DNA from: Shewanella electrodiphila
Lineage (GTDB): Bacteria; Pseudomonadota; Gammaproteobacteria; Enterobacterales; Shewanellaceae
Direction: 5' to 3'
NCBI RefSeq assembly: GCF_023283985.1
Contig: NZ_JAKIKU010000014.1
Span: forward strand, 1-64,000
DNA: 64,000 nt
The position numbers were made by a program, and so were the translations under genes. This document shows, in pieces, positions 8,442 through 16,924 of the stretch. The notes below the pieces were generated by a model, which worked only from the letters and a program-made list of their open reading frames with translations, did no database searches and was not told the DNA's origin. Each line of letters starts with the position of its first letter. Within the stretch, counting starts at the first letter, position 1.

Positions 8442-8963
8442 ATGTCAATAAAATCTGTATGTTACAGCAACCCCTTATCAAACGCTCACAAGGGTTTCAC
8501 CTTAATCGAGCTTGTTGTGGTTATCATTATTTTAGCGATACTTGTAGTGATTGCTGCGCCAAAGTTTATTTCGTTAAAAGAAGATGCATACGCAGGACAA
8601 ATGCAAGGAGTGTCTGGTGCGATTAGCAGCGCTAAAGATTTAGTGTATTCCGCTTGCGTAATTAGTGCTGATTGTGATGAAACGGCTGCTGCTTCAGGTA
8701 TTAGTAATAGTATTGTTGTAGAGGGCCAAAACATTACGCTAGCTTATGGTTACCCGAGACATACTAACGCTGGTATTGCCCGCGCTATTAATATCGTTGA
8801 TGGAGATGATTTCGAAGTTACTTCATATAGCATTTCTGGACGCAGTGGTTTACGTATTAGACCTGCTGCAGATTATTCAGTGAATGATTGCGAGATCCGC
8901 TACTCTGAGCCGCAGGCCGCAAAGGAAACCCCGGTAGTTGAAAGGGATTTAGAGGGGTGCTAG
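8442..8963 (+). CDS. Type IV prepilin-like protein (MSHA/pseudopilin type)
   Basis: A 173-residue protein with an 18-residue leader followed by the prepilin peptidase motif KG/FTLIELVVVIIILAILV, cleaved after Gly18 with Glu at +5 of the mature protein. The hydrophobic helix is followed by a small globular domain with Cys residues (SACVISADC, DCEIRY), resembling MSHA-type pilins. No pilus assembly genes are nearby, so it is an orphan and would depend on pilus or secretion machinery elsewhere. The start has AGAGG at good spacing. It lies 50 bp after the diguanylate cyclase gene, so co-transcription is possible. Confidence 0.88.
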   Translation: MSIKSVCYSNPLSNAHKGFTLIELVVVIIILAILVVIAAPKFISLKEDAYAGQMQGVSGAISSAKDLVYSACVISADCDETAAASGISNSIVVEGQNITLAYGYPRHTNAGIARAINIVDGDDFEVTSYSISGRSGLRIRPAADYSVNDCEIRYSEPQAAKETPVVERDLEGC

Positions 8964-9151
8964 TTCTTTTTTAGGTTCAAAGTCTGACTTTATCATTCAC
9001 TATGTTCAACAGCGATGATGGCTTAAGCTAATTTTTAAGACTGAATTTTAAGGCTGAGTTTTATCTAAAGTTAATTAGGTCATCGCGTAAGATAAATCAG
9101 CATTCGTTTCAAATATCACCTAGCCCGCGTATAAAAATGGATTTTTACTCA

Positions 9152-10045
9152 ATGAAAGTTTTGATTTCAATATCGGTTTTCTCTTTTTTAATGCAGATCT
9201 GCCCACCTGTGATGGCAAATGTGTTCAATACGGTTGTGAGTGTGCAATGTAATGAGTGCGTTTCTAGTGATGATTATCGTGTCGCAGCCATATCAGCCCT
9301 GAGAGACAGAGAACAAAAAGTCGTTAATGTGGTTAATTTTAATGAGTTTGACGTTCGTAAATTTGATGTCAAAAAACTGCAAGTGGAAGTGTGTAGTGAT
9401 TATAGTAAATCAGCGACCAAAGGTTTCTGCAGGATGGAAGATGGCTCGATAGTAAAGCCGCTTAAGCTAACTAATATTGCCCGTGAACAATTTATCCTTT
9501 TCGCAGAAGAACTGTATCAAATCGATTTCTTTCAACCTGTTAATATATCGGTAGATTACCAAGTTGCAGGCTCTGCTTGGGAGTTAATCGGCAGTGGATA
9601 CTTGCCTAATAAGGTGAGTGATACTTGGCGTCAACAAAGTGAATATTCAGATCTGGTAAATCGTTATAAACACGGCATGCAGGTAAGCTATCAAACTAGG
9701 ATTTTTGTGACGAATTTATCTCCGAAAATAGTGTATAGATTCTCTGATGAGTCGCAGTTTAATTCTGAAGTTGACATGATTGATATGGACGAACAGCTGC
9801 ATTATAAATTTATCGCCCTGCAAGATGAGCATAATAATTTCCTCGACATGGCCGAAGACCCAATATTTACTCTCGGAGATAAGTTTCAGTTTGAATCGCA
9901 ACAAAGTGAAGACTATATGGTGATGAAAAAGGTTGTGGAAGCTTATGGTTTTATGACTGAGTCAAAAGCAACACCTTCAGGCATTGCCGTGACTATTGTG
10001 GCATGTACTTCGAGCGATAACCCTTGTCAATATAGTGCTTTTTAG
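9152..10045 (+). CDS. Exported protein of unknown function
   Basis: A 297-residue product if the ATG at 9152 is used. That start gives a clean signal peptide (MKVLISISVFSFLMQI, cleavage near VMA-N). An ATG at 9137 would add five residues, and neither has a strong ribosome binding site. Four to six cysteines (QCNEC near the mature N-terminus, CSD, GFCRM, ACTSSDNPC near the C-terminus) suggest disulfides in the periplasm. I recognise no domain. It follows the orphan pilin gene by about 190 bp with no terminator seen between them. Confidence 0.65.
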   Translation: MKVLISISVFSFLMQICPPVMANVFNTVVSVQCNECVSSDDYRVAAISALRDREQKVVNVVNFNEFDVRKFDVKKLQVEVCSDYSKSATKGFCRMEDGSIVKPLKLTNIAREQFILFAEELYQIDFFQPVNISVDYQVAGSAWELIGSGYLPNKVSDTWRQQSEYSDLVNRYKHGMQVSYQTRIFVTNLSPKIVYRFSDESQFNSEVDMIDMDEQLHYKFIALQDEHNNFLDMAEDPIFTLGDKFQFESQQSEDYMVMKKVVEAYGFMTESKATPSGIAVTIVACTSSDNPCQYSAF

Positions 10046-10190
10046 GTCGTTATTGACCAGCTCACATCTAGTTGTTCTTTTTGCTCTTTTGGTACAAGTT
10101 TTCCCTAAGAATCAATTCAATCCGAGTAACAGGGATTTTAATAAGATTGGTATGGGGGAATTATTTAGTCAGGTTTAATGAGTGGCGATA

Positions 10191-11390
10191 TTAAAACCTA
10201 ACTTGGTTACGTCCGCGATCTTTAGCACGATACAGGGCTTTATCAGCAAGTTTCATACTTTGTTCAAAGCTTTGGTCTGACTTATGTTCAGCGCAGCCAA
10301 TAGAGACGGTGACATTCACGGTTTTCTTTTTTACCGGCGCTTTACCGCGACTCTGCTTTGAATTGGTTTTACGGCTCTCATCACGCAAGACAATGTCATA
10401 ATCTTCAATACTCTGTCTGACATCATCAAGGTGTGAATAGACTTGGTCTATGTCTTTACGCGGGAATACAATGGTAAATTCCTCACCACCATAACGGAAA
10501 GTCTTGCCGCCACCGGTCACCTTAGCGAGTTTTACTGCGACCAGTTTTAACACATCATCACCAACATCATGACCATAAGTGTCGTTAAAGCTTTTGAAGT
10601 GGTCGATATCGACCATGGCAACGGTATATTTACGTCCTAATGCTAGGCTCAAGTTAAATAATGCTCGTCTAGAAGGCAGTCCAGTTAACTCATCGCGGTA
10701 AGCTAAGAAATACGAGTCAAAAAGCACTGTAAATAAGAAGCTAATCGCGATGCCGCAAAATAGGATAGATAAGGGTAAATTGGTCGGGATTAAAAAATAG
10801 CAAAGCCACAATAGTAAGCAGATCCCTAAGCTGGTTTGCGCGAGATTACTGTGCCAACTGAGACGGAAAATCAGCACGATGGCTAGCGGATAAATTGGCA
10901 ATAAATGCAGTGGCGAGCTTTCTACACTCAGGCCAAAACTTTGCTGAAATTGATTTAATCCCTGTGAGTATTGTCCGATAAGATAAACCCAAAGGTAAGC
11001 CAGTATCCCACATATAACAACTCCACCCATGCGGTAAAAGCTATGCACACTTATCACTCCACGGTCTTTAATAAAGCAAAACATGCAAATGACCAGAGTG
11101 CCAAATAGCGGTAAAAACTGATGGATTATAGGGGAAAGAAAGAGTCGGTGACTTTGCAGGGTATAAAAGCATAGTAATAATAAGCCTATATAAAATAGAC
11201 GGCTGCGATTGAATTGCAGACAAATTAATGATGATGCAGCGAGTAACCAATACGGTGCGTAATGCAAAGTATCTTGCCAATCTATCCAGTGACTCTGAAA
11301 ATGCGCCAATAAGGCTAATGACAGAAATGTAATAAAGAATGGCAGTATAAAAAAGCGCAAGGTATGCATTAAACTGCTCATTAAATCCAC
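10191..11390 (-). CDS. Multi-spanning diguanylate cyclase (GGDEF)
   Basis: A 399-residue protein. The first about 220 residues hold seven or eight hydrophobic helices with short loops and no recognisable periplasmic sensor domain. The C-terminal 165 residues are a GGDEF domain starting at DELTGLPSRRALF, with active-site loop FRYGGEEFTIVFP. The allosteric RxxD site is replaced by T-G-G-G, so feedback inhibition there is unlikely. A lysine/arginine-rich insert (SRKTNSKQSRGKAPVKKKT) lies in the second half of the domain. The gene stands alone, and the 7-TM-like input resembles membrane-embedded sensors of unknown ligands. Confidence 0.92.
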   Translation of the reverse strand: MDLMSSLMHTLRFFILPFFITFLSLALLAHFQSHWIDWQDTLHYAPYWLLAASSLICLQFNRSRLFYIGLLLLCFYTLQSHRLFLSPIIHQFLPLFGTLVICMFCFIKDRGVISVHSFYRMGGVVICGILAYLWVYLIGQYSQGLNQFQQSFGLSVESSPLHLLPIYPLAIVLIFRLSWHSNLAQTSLGICLLLWLCYFLIPTNLPLSILFCGIAISFLFTVLFDSYFLAYRDELTGLPSRRALFNLSLALGRKYTVAMVDIDHFKSFNDTYGHDVGDDVLKLVAVKLAKVTGGGKTFRYGGEEFTIVFPRKDIDQVYSHLDDVRQSIEDYDIVLRDESRKTNSKQSRGKAPVKKKTVNVTVSIGCAEHKSDQSFEQSMKLADKALYRAKDRGRNQVRF

Positions 11391-11672
11391 CGTAATAAAG
11401 CTATCGTTAAACGAAATTGAAAAGAAAAAGTTGCGGCTACATTAACGATGTAATTGTTTTGAACCGACAGATAAAAGCTAAACCTAAATTAAAAATCTGC
11501 TCTAACAGAGCGACCTTGGACTAACTAAACTGAAATATAAGTTAAATAGATTGGTTTCTATAGCTATTTGTCTCACTTTTGAGACTGTGACTCATTCTGG
11601 TTAGGACAGTGTCAGTAAGTCGGAATATCCCAGTTTTGTTTGTTGTGTTTTATCTTATGATTAGACAAGTAA
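11391..11672. other. Intergenic region between two minus-strand genes
   Basis: No ORF with coding character, RNA gene or clear repeat was seen. It should hold the promoter of the diguanylate cyclase gene. Confidence 0.5.
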
Positions 11673-11705
11673 TAAAAAAGGCGTAAACAACGATGTTACG
11701 CCTTA
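11673..11705 (-). terminator. Intrinsic terminator of the DUF2959 gene
   Basis: On the minus strand AGGCGTAA pairs with TTTACGCCT around an 8-9-base loop and runs into TTTTTT-ATT. It lies about 45 bases after the stop codon of the DUF2959 lipoprotein gene. Confidence 0.85.
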
Positions 11706-11746
11706 GTATTTAGATTGCAGTAAGTCTAACGAGGTTATGACCGGAG

Positions 11747-12394
11747 TTAGCCTTTTTCCATCGCTTCGATGAATTTGTTTGATTCAGCAATCGATTTGTT
11801 CATCTCAGTAATCAAGCTTGAAATGTCAGATTGTAAGCTATTAAATTCACCTTTAATTGCGCCAATTGCTTGGGCATTTAGGTTGTGCTTTAAGTACAGC
11901 ATATTGTCTTTCATTGCCGTTAAGATTGGCGGCATTTTCGCTTCTGCACGGCGCATTCCCTTAACTAATGAATTATATGAGCGCTGAGTTTCATTGAGTT
12001 TATTGGTGCTATTACGACGAAGGCTCGCTTTACTGATTTCTTGAATTTCAGTTTCCCATTCGTCAAATAAAGCTTCGGCGACATCTTCGACTTTATCAAT
12101 ACGGCTGCCAACTTCATCTGCTGCAGCTTGAGCTGACTCATATTCATTTTTAGCTTTGTTGTAAGCATCCTCAAGATCGCCACCATCAAACGCCAGCAAA
12201 GCCTGCATTTCTTCTAGCGCTGAACTGAATTGCTCTTGAGCTTCTTCTTGGGACTCTTTCGCTTCTTGAACGCGATCGACCATGATGTCACGCTTGTGAT
12301 AGCCTACTTTTTCCATTGCACCATAATAGGCACTTTGGCAGCCACTTAATAACAAGCTGACGCTAAGGAATACTAGTGATATCCATTTCTTCAT
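11747..12394 (-). CDS. DUF2959-type lipoprotein
   Basis: A 215-residue protein with a lipoprotein signal (VFLSVSLLLSGC, lipidated Cys19; the residues after it, QSAY, favour outer-membrane sorting). The rest is almost all helical and charged, with long Glu/Ala/Gln-rich heptad stretches (QEEAQEQFSSALEEMQALL), so a coiled coil is likely. This is the pattern of the DUF2959 family, found in marine gammaproteobacteria, with no settled function. It shares the local minus-strand unit with the small membrane protein gene upstream, 29 bp apart. Confidence 0.88.
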   Translation of the reverse strand: MKKWISLVFLSVSLLLSGCQSAYYGAMEKVGYHKRDIMVDRVQEAKESQEEAQEQFSSALEEMQALLAFDGGDLEDAYNKAKNEYESAQAAADEVGSRIDKVEDVAEALFDEWETEIQEISKASLRRNSTNKLNETQRSYNSLVKGMRRAEAKMPPILTAMKDNMLYLKHNLNAQAIGAIKGEFNSLQSDISSLITEMNKSIAESNKFIEAMEKG

Positions 12395-12423
12395 CTTCTG
12401 ATCTCTTTATTGTTGTCGTTGCA

Positions 12424-12645
12424 CTAATCTGCTTTAAATATGGCTGCGTCGATAACGCTCCAAAGATGAAAAACAGCACCAATAATCGCTGGGATAATTA
12501 ACACCCAAAAAAAGTAACCTACTGCTGTAATACAGAAAAATAGAATTGCAGCTATAATGCGCCCTTGAACCAGTTGGCCTAAACCTGGAAAAAAGAAGCT
12601 GGCAATTGCGGCAATAACATTGCCTGCAGAACCTTGTTGAGACAT
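12424..12645 (-). CDS. Small two-helix membrane protein (TM2-like)
   Basis: A 73-residue protein with two hydrophobic helices (residues about 8-22 and 28-60) and the motif FFFPGLGQLVQGR between them, as in TM2-domain and related small inner-membrane proteins. A conserved Asp near the end (WSVIDAAIF) also fits. The promoter region is shared with the divergent YihY-type gene. The function is unknown. It is probably co-transcribed with the DUF2959 lipoprotein gene. Confidence 0.75.
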   Translation of the reverse strand: MSQQGSAGNVIAAIASFFFPGLGQLVQGRIIAAILFFCITAVGYFFWVLIIPAIIGAVFHLWSVIDAAIFKAD

Positions 12646-12732
12646 TAAATTGCTCCCTAGGAGTGTAACTATCGTGTTATAACATTGTACGAAGTTAAAC
12701 GCGTAATTGAAATTAATAAATCAGAGAATATT

Positions 12733-13737
12733 GTGACAAATAAGATAGATGTAGCTTATCTAAAAAATATGAATGTCAGCATTTGGCGGTTTTTAGTTCA
12801 CCTGAAGCAAAGATTGCAGGAAGACCAAATCAATGTCAAAGCCGGACATTTAGCCTATGTGACTTTGCTATCGTTAGTGCCAATGGTGGCAGTGATGATG
12901 TCGATGTTATCTGCTTTTCCTGGTTTTTCAGGTATTCGCGGTCAGATCGAAAACTTCATTTACAGTAATTTTATGCCCGCATCAGGGGATACGGTACAAA
13001 TTTATATTAATGAATTTGTTGATAATGCCTCAAAAGCGACCTTTGTCGGTGTCCTGGCCTTAGTTGTTGTCGCATTAATGTTGATCTCGGCGATTGATAA
13101 AGCGTTGAATAATATTTGGCGCACCACAGAAAAGCGCTCTTATGTGGTGTCATTTTCAATGTATTGGATGGTATTGACTCTCGGACCCGTTTTAATGGGG
13201 GCGAGCATCGTTGCGACGTCTTATGTTGTGTCACTCAAGGTATTTGATAGCAGCGAAATATCGGCCTTAATGACTTGGATGGTGGAGCGTTTGCCGATGT
13301 TATTTTCAGTGGCTTCAATTTTGCTGCTGTACATGGTGGTACCTAATAAAAAAGTGCATTTTTGGCATGCTCTTATTGGCGCAAGTGTGGCAGCAATACT
13401 CTTTGAGGCGGGTAAAAAAGGCTTTGCATTTTATGTGACTCAGTTTCCAAGTTATGAAGCGATTTATGGTGCGCTAGCAACCATTCCTATTTTATTTGTT
13501 TGGGTCTATTTGTCTTGGGTCATCGTGCTATTAGGCGCTGAAATTACCGCAGCGTTGCCAGAGTATCTCACCTCGGGTATTTTTTCAGTTAAGAAAAAAG
13601 CCCAGCTTCACGCACAGGCTAAAGCAAATACAAGTAAAGATAACGCTGAAATTGAAGACGTTGATTCTCACTCTGATGTGATTGAGCTGGCAGTGTCTAA
13701 CCCAGAAAATGACGCCACAAAATCAACGGAGCGATAA
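12733..13737 (+). CDS. YihY/BrkB-family (UPF0761) inner-membrane protein
   Basis: I choose a GTG at 12733 (product MTNKIDVAYLK..., 334 residues), with CAGAGA just upstream. An in-frame TTG at 12685 would give 350 residues. Six transmembrane helices are visible. The family motif is present: KAGHLAYVTLLSLVPMVAV, later AIDKALNNIWRT and the C-terminal WVYLSWVIVLLGAEITA. The C-terminal 70 residues are charged and cytoplasmic. The family was once called ribonuclease BN by mistake, and its true role is unknown. It is divergent from the small membrane protein gene. Confidence 0.88.
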   Translation: MTNKIDVAYLKNMNVSIWRFLVHLKQRLQEDQINVKAGHLAYVTLLSLVPMVAVMMSMLSAFPGFSGIRGQIENFIYSNFMPASGDTVQIYINEFVDNASKATFVGVLALVVVALMLISAIDKALNNIWRTTEKRSYVVSFSMYWMVLTLGPVLMGASIVATSYVVSLKVFDSSEISALMTWMVERLPMLFSVASILLLYMVVPNKKVHFWHALIGASVAAILFEAGKKGFAFYVTQFPSYEAIYGALATIPILFVWVYLSWVIVLLGAEITAALPEYLTSGIFSVKKKAQLHAQAKANTSKDNAEIEDVDSHSDVIELAVSNPENDATKSTER

Positions 13738-13891
13738 GCGATACAGTAGGTGTTCATGAACAACATGAATAATTTATCTGTGCTTAAGCTAGCACTACAC
13801 GGTATATTGCTATCCAAGTGGTAAATAATAATAAAATATTGGCTATGACTTCATCATGAGGTTATACCGGAAGTACTTACAAGGAACGAAA

Positions 13892-14461
13892 ATGAAAAAA
13901 TTGCTTATTGCGGCATGTGTATTAGGTTTAACAGCTTGTGCTGCAACCGACAATTCAACAACAGAAAGTGCAACCAATGCTGCCCCTACAATGATTAATA
14001 TGGCAGGTATGACAGATCAGCAAGCCACTGATGAATTGTATAACGCATTATTGAAATCAAGCTATTTAGCCACCAAACTCAGCCCAACCAGCGTGGCTGT
14101 CCAGTTTGGTGATAATCAATTTGTGTTACAGCCAAGCATGAGTGAGCAAGGCGTAGATAGAATTTTAACTAATCGCTTATTTGCTGTTCATCCGCAATTA
14201 CATGGCAGTAAAGAACTGCTTGTATTGATTGGATCATTAAACCAAAAACTGAACTTTGCTAAGTTTGTTATTCGCGAGAATGGCGGCGTGATCCAAGTGC
14301 AAGGTGCAGCTACATTTGTCGATTCAATTGAGTTAGAAGAATTACGTCGTTTCATGTTGTGGACCGATGAAGGCCTTAAGCAAGTGGGTAAATCACTGCC
14401 AAAAGGTTCAGAGGATTTGATTAAGCCAATTCCTGTTATTAAGCCTGACGCAGGCGCTTAA
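13892..14461 (+). CDS. Putative lipoprotein of unknown function
   Basis: A 189-residue protein starting at the ATG at 13892, which has AAGGAAC upstream and gives MKKLLIAACVLGLTACAATD, a lipobox with lipidated Cys17. An upstream ATG at 13856 would spoil the signal peptide. The mature part has a Thr/Ala-rich linker, then a mixed alpha/beta domain (VAVQFGDNQFVLQPSMSEQG). I recognise no family. It is followed after 44 bp by dtd and could be co-transcribed with it. Confidence 0.75.
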   Translation: MKKLLIAACVLGLTACAATDNSTTESATNAAPTMINMAGMTDQQATDELYNALLKSSYLATKLSPTSVAVQFGDNQFVLQPSMSEQGVDRILTNRLFAVHPQLHGSKELLVLIGSLNQKLNFAKFVIRENGGVIQVQGAATFVDSIELEELRRFMLWTDEGLKQVGKSLPKGSEDLIKPIPVIKPDAGA

Positions 14462-14505
14462 TATTGTAGAATGTGTTCATAGATCCCGTAAATTAGGACA
14501 TAGCA

Positions 14506-14970
14506 TTGATTGGACTAATCCAAAGGGTGGCACATGCCAGTGTCACTATTGCCGCTGAAGGCGAAGATCCCGAACAGGCTGAGCAAGTTACAGGTAGTAT
14601 TAATAAAGGTTTATTAGTGCTGCTTGGGGTCGAGAAAGATGATGACCTTGAAAAAATGCGCAAGTTAGCTAAAAAAGTTATCGGCTACCGCATTTTTAAT
14701 GATGAAAATGACAAAATGAACCTTAACCTTCAACAAGTTGGCGGAGAGTTATTAGTCGTTTCTCAATTTACCTTGGCTGCCGATACCGGTCGCGGTTTAC
14801 GCCCAAGTTTCTCCAGTGCTGCTACACCCGAGCAAGCAAATGAATTATACCAAGCGTTTATCGCCTTTTGCCGTGAACAAGGCGTAACAACGCAAACGGG
14901 TTCATTTGGCGCCAATATGAAAGTTGAACTACTTAATGATGGCCCAGTGACTTTTAACTTGCAGGTGTAA
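14506..14970 (+). CDS. dtd: D-aminoacyl-tRNA deacylase
   Basis: A 154-residue protein that hydrolyses D-aminoacyl- and Gly-tRNA(Ala), recycling mischarged tRNA in the cytoplasm. The start is a TTG at 14506 with AGGA seven bases upstream, giving the usual N-terminus MIGLIQRVAHASV. The signature motifs are present: SQFTLAADT and GRGLRPSFSSAA in the middle, and the NxGPxT motif near the end as NDGPVTF. A short insertion (EGEDPEQAEQVTG) lengthens the loop after strand 2 compared with the 145-residue E. coli protein. The next gene, a thioesterase, follows after 12 bp. Confidence 0.96.
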   Translation: MIGLIQRVAHASVTIAAEGEDPEQAEQVTGSINKGLLVLLGVEKDDDLEKMRKLAKKVIGYRIFNDENDKMNLNLQQVGGELLVVSQFTLAADTGRGLRPSFSSAATPEQANELYQAFIAFCREQGVTTQTGSFGANMKVELLNDGPVTFNLQV

Positions 14971-14982
14971 CAGGTTTAATCG

Positions 14983-15435
14983 ATGAAAACTGACTCAACA
15001 ATGACAGCAAAATTATTGCTTGAGCTGCAGCAGACATGGCACCAAACCATTCCTGTGAGTCAGTTTATGCAAGTGACCCCCGTTCATTTTGATGGTGATC
15101 AATTTTCCTGCACAGCACCGTTAGCACCCAATATTAACCTACATCAAACGATGTTTGCTGGCAGTATTTATACTCTGATGACGTTAACGGGTTGGGGAAT
15201 GTTGTGGCTGCAGCAACGAGTCCATGGGGTTGAAGGTAATATCGTCTTAGCCGATGCCCATATCCGCTATACCGCGCCTATTACTCAAGCGCCTCAAGTC
15301 AGTGTCACTTGGCCTGAATCAACATCACTTGATGCATTAAAAACAGGCGGAAAAGTGAAAGTGACACTAGAGGTTCAGCTACATTGCGCAGGTAAACTCT
15401 GTGCAACTTTTACTGGTCTTTATGTTAGTTATTAA
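14983..15435 (+). CDS. YiiD C-terminal-type hotdog thioesterase
   Basis: A 150-residue protein resembling the hotdog domain of YiiD-like putative thioesterases. Visible are APLAPNINLHQTMFAGSIYT, with the H-x(5)-G pattern at the start of the long hotdog helix, then VLADAHIRYTAPI and a final strand pattern GKLCATFTGLYV. It probably hydrolyses an acyl-CoA or acyl-ACP; the substrate is unknown. It is probably co-transcribed with dtd. Its 3' end overlaps that of the convergent rhodanese gene by 11 bp. Confidence 0.8.
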   Translation: MKTDSTMTAKLLLELQQTWHQTIPVSQFMQVTPVHFDGDQFSCTAPLAPNINLHQTMFAGSIYTLMTLTGWGMLWLQQRVHGVEGNIVLADAHIRYTAPITQAPQVSVTWPESTSLDALKTGGKVKVTLEVQLHCAGKLCATFTGLYVSY

Positions 15436-15787
15436 GTGACTCACAACACAGTAAGTCTTTCATTGCACCGGCATTTACAGCGCAGCTAAACCCTTCAGCT
15501 TCAAAAATATCACAGCCCTTTTGTGCCCGAATGCCTGCACCACAATATACAACAAATTGTTGTTGCTTTGCTTTATGTGCGCGCAACCATTGAGCAAGCT
15601 CTGTTAATGGAACATTGATGGCATTAGGCAGGTGACCTAAAGCAAATTCATCAGGGTTTCTAACATCAATTAACGGCGCGCCTTGCTTAACGAGCTGCCA
15701 GCAAACATCTGTTTCTTGTTTGCCTGCTAGTTTTGTTGCAGCGGTTGATAAATTGCTATGGTCTGAAACTATAGTTGCGTCTGTCAT
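15425..15787 (-). CDS. Single-domain rhodanese
   Basis: A 120-residue cytoplasmic protein with one rhodanese domain: LIDVRNPDEFALGHLPNAIN (the entry motif), then the active-site loop VVYCGAGIRAQKG carrying the catalytic cysteine that forms a persulfide. The loop length (CGAGIRA) fits sulfurtransferases of the GlpE/PspE size. The sulfur donor is unknown. The 3' end overlaps the thioesterase gene on the other strand. Confidence 0.9.
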   Translation of the reverse strand: MTDATIVSDHSNLSTAATKLAGKQETDVCWQLVKQGAPLIDVRNPDEFALGHLPNAINVPLTELAQWLRAHKAKQQQFVVYCGAGIRAQKGCDIFEAEGFSCAVNAGAMKDLLCCESLNN

Positions 15788-16003
15788 GATGAACCCACCT
15801 GCTAATGTTAACTCTACGAATCGTTTATTGACTATCTATAAAACTTATCTCTATAAAATTCATTTCTATAAGATTTATCTCAATAAGATTATTCTAATAA
15901 AGTGTTTAAATCAAGCCTGAAATAATTGCTTCAAGCTATTGGTGTCGGTAGAACAATTAGCAAGTTGACTTAAAGGGGGCTGTTTATCGTGGGAAAGTTG
16001 AGT

Positions 16004-16070
16004 AGTGAGTAGTGATTAGTGATTAGTGATTAGTGATTAGTGAGTAAGCAGTAGGCAGTAGGCAGTAGGG
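16004..16070 (+). repeat. Heptanucleotide tandem repeat
   Basis: Nine units of seven bases: AGTGAGT, four AGTGATT, AGTGAGT, AAGCAGT and two AGGCAGT, then AGGG. It lies between the rhodanese gene and the last gene of the aryl polyene operon, in a 341-bp gap with no gene. Perfect central copies suggest recent expansion and slipped-strand instability. Confidence 0.9.
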
Positions 16071-16084
16071 TGGATCAGTTTTAT

Positions 16085-16112
16085 CGCTACAGCATTTACT
16101 GATGCTGTAGCG
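16085..16112 (-). terminator. Perfect 11-bp hairpin at the end of the aryl polyene operon
   Basis: CGCTACAGCAT (16085-16095) pairs with ATGCTGTAGCG (16102-16112) around a six-base loop. It is 17 bp downstream of the last operon gene on the minus strand. There is only a weak tail (ATAAAAC), so termination is plausible but not certain. Confidence 0.5.
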
Positions 16113-16128
16113 ATTTGTCATAAGGGCG

Positions 16129-16884
16129 CTAGTAATATTTTCTTAAATATTTAGTGGCGTACTTTCTCAGTTTTTTCTGTTCTGCAGTTTGTGATACCGC
16201 TTCAACAACAGGTTTATATTTTTCGTTGCCTGAGCTTGCTAGTGCGCGAGTTACCCAGGCATAAGTATCAATAGCAAGCTTACTGTCATCCATTAAGCGC
16301 ATTGGTTTGAGCTGTGTCGCTAATTGCTCGAGCATAAAATCGTCAAAAAGGTATTCGTTGGCGATTCGTTTAGCTGCGATTCGCATTAACTCTAAATCGT
16401 CACCTCTTAAGGCTGCGGCATAGATATTTTGACGATGTGGCTGCTTATTATCATAGTGGGTTTTATCTTGAAGGATCACATTCCACACTTGAAATTTAGA
16501 TAAATCGTCAACGGCACGTTTAGCATATTTACGGATTTTTTTATGGGCATACCCTTCAGAGAGGGTTAATAGGAAATCATGGTATTGTGGGTCGCCTGAA
16601 TATCCTAAGCCCTTAATTAACCAAGCAGTATTATCAATGGCGTGCTTATCTGTTGCAGTATGCATTTGGGCGACAATTTTTGCTTGGATGGTGTTGTAGA
16701 TACTTGGGTCTTCAAGCCCCACCAAGATCATTGATTCAACAGCTTGCTGTTGTTTATAGGTATCATCACCCGCAAAAATCTGTTGGTACTCTTCTGTGGT
16801 GTAGGTTTTCGCTAATGTCATAGAGCTGAATAAACAGCAGCTAATGATGAGTGTATTCAAGAGTGTATTGAGTAGCAGTTTCAT
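16129..16884 (-). CDS. Exported alpha-helical protein at the end of the aryl polyene operon
   Basis: A 251-residue protein with a signal peptide (LLNTLLNTLIISCCLFSSMTLA) and AGGATATAG before the ATG. The mature part is made of short amphipathic helix pairs with two related segments (IDNTAWLIKGLGYSGDPQYH and IDTYAWVTRALASSGNEKYK, each followed by KKIRKYAKRAVDDL- or KKLRKYATKYLRK-like helices). This looks like a HEAT-type repeat fold. It is 41 bp downstream of the last ketosynthase gene and so probably belongs to the operon, but it is not a standard aryl polyene gene that I recognise. Confidence 0.75.
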   Translation of the reverse strand: MKLLLNTLLNTLIISCCLFSSMTLAKTYTTEEYQQIFAGDDTYKQQQAVESMILVGLEDPSIYNTIQAKIVAQMHTATDKHAIDNTAWLIKGLGYSGDPQYHDFLLTLSEGYAHKKIRKYAKRAVDDLSKFQVWNVILQDKTHYDNKQPHRQNIYAAALRGDDLELMRIAAKRIANEYLFDDFMLEQLATQLKPMRLMDDSKLAIDTYAWVTRALASSGNEKYKPVVEAVSQTAEQKKLRKYATKYLRKYY

Positions 16885-16924
16885 TCTATATCCTTATGAA
16901 TGAGTGTAGAGTCATAGCAAGCAT

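Noticed and set aside
15820..15910. Stretch of near-repeated TTTATCT/CTATAAAA-like bases
   Set aside because: Degenerate and A+T rich, with no regular period; looks like low complexity.
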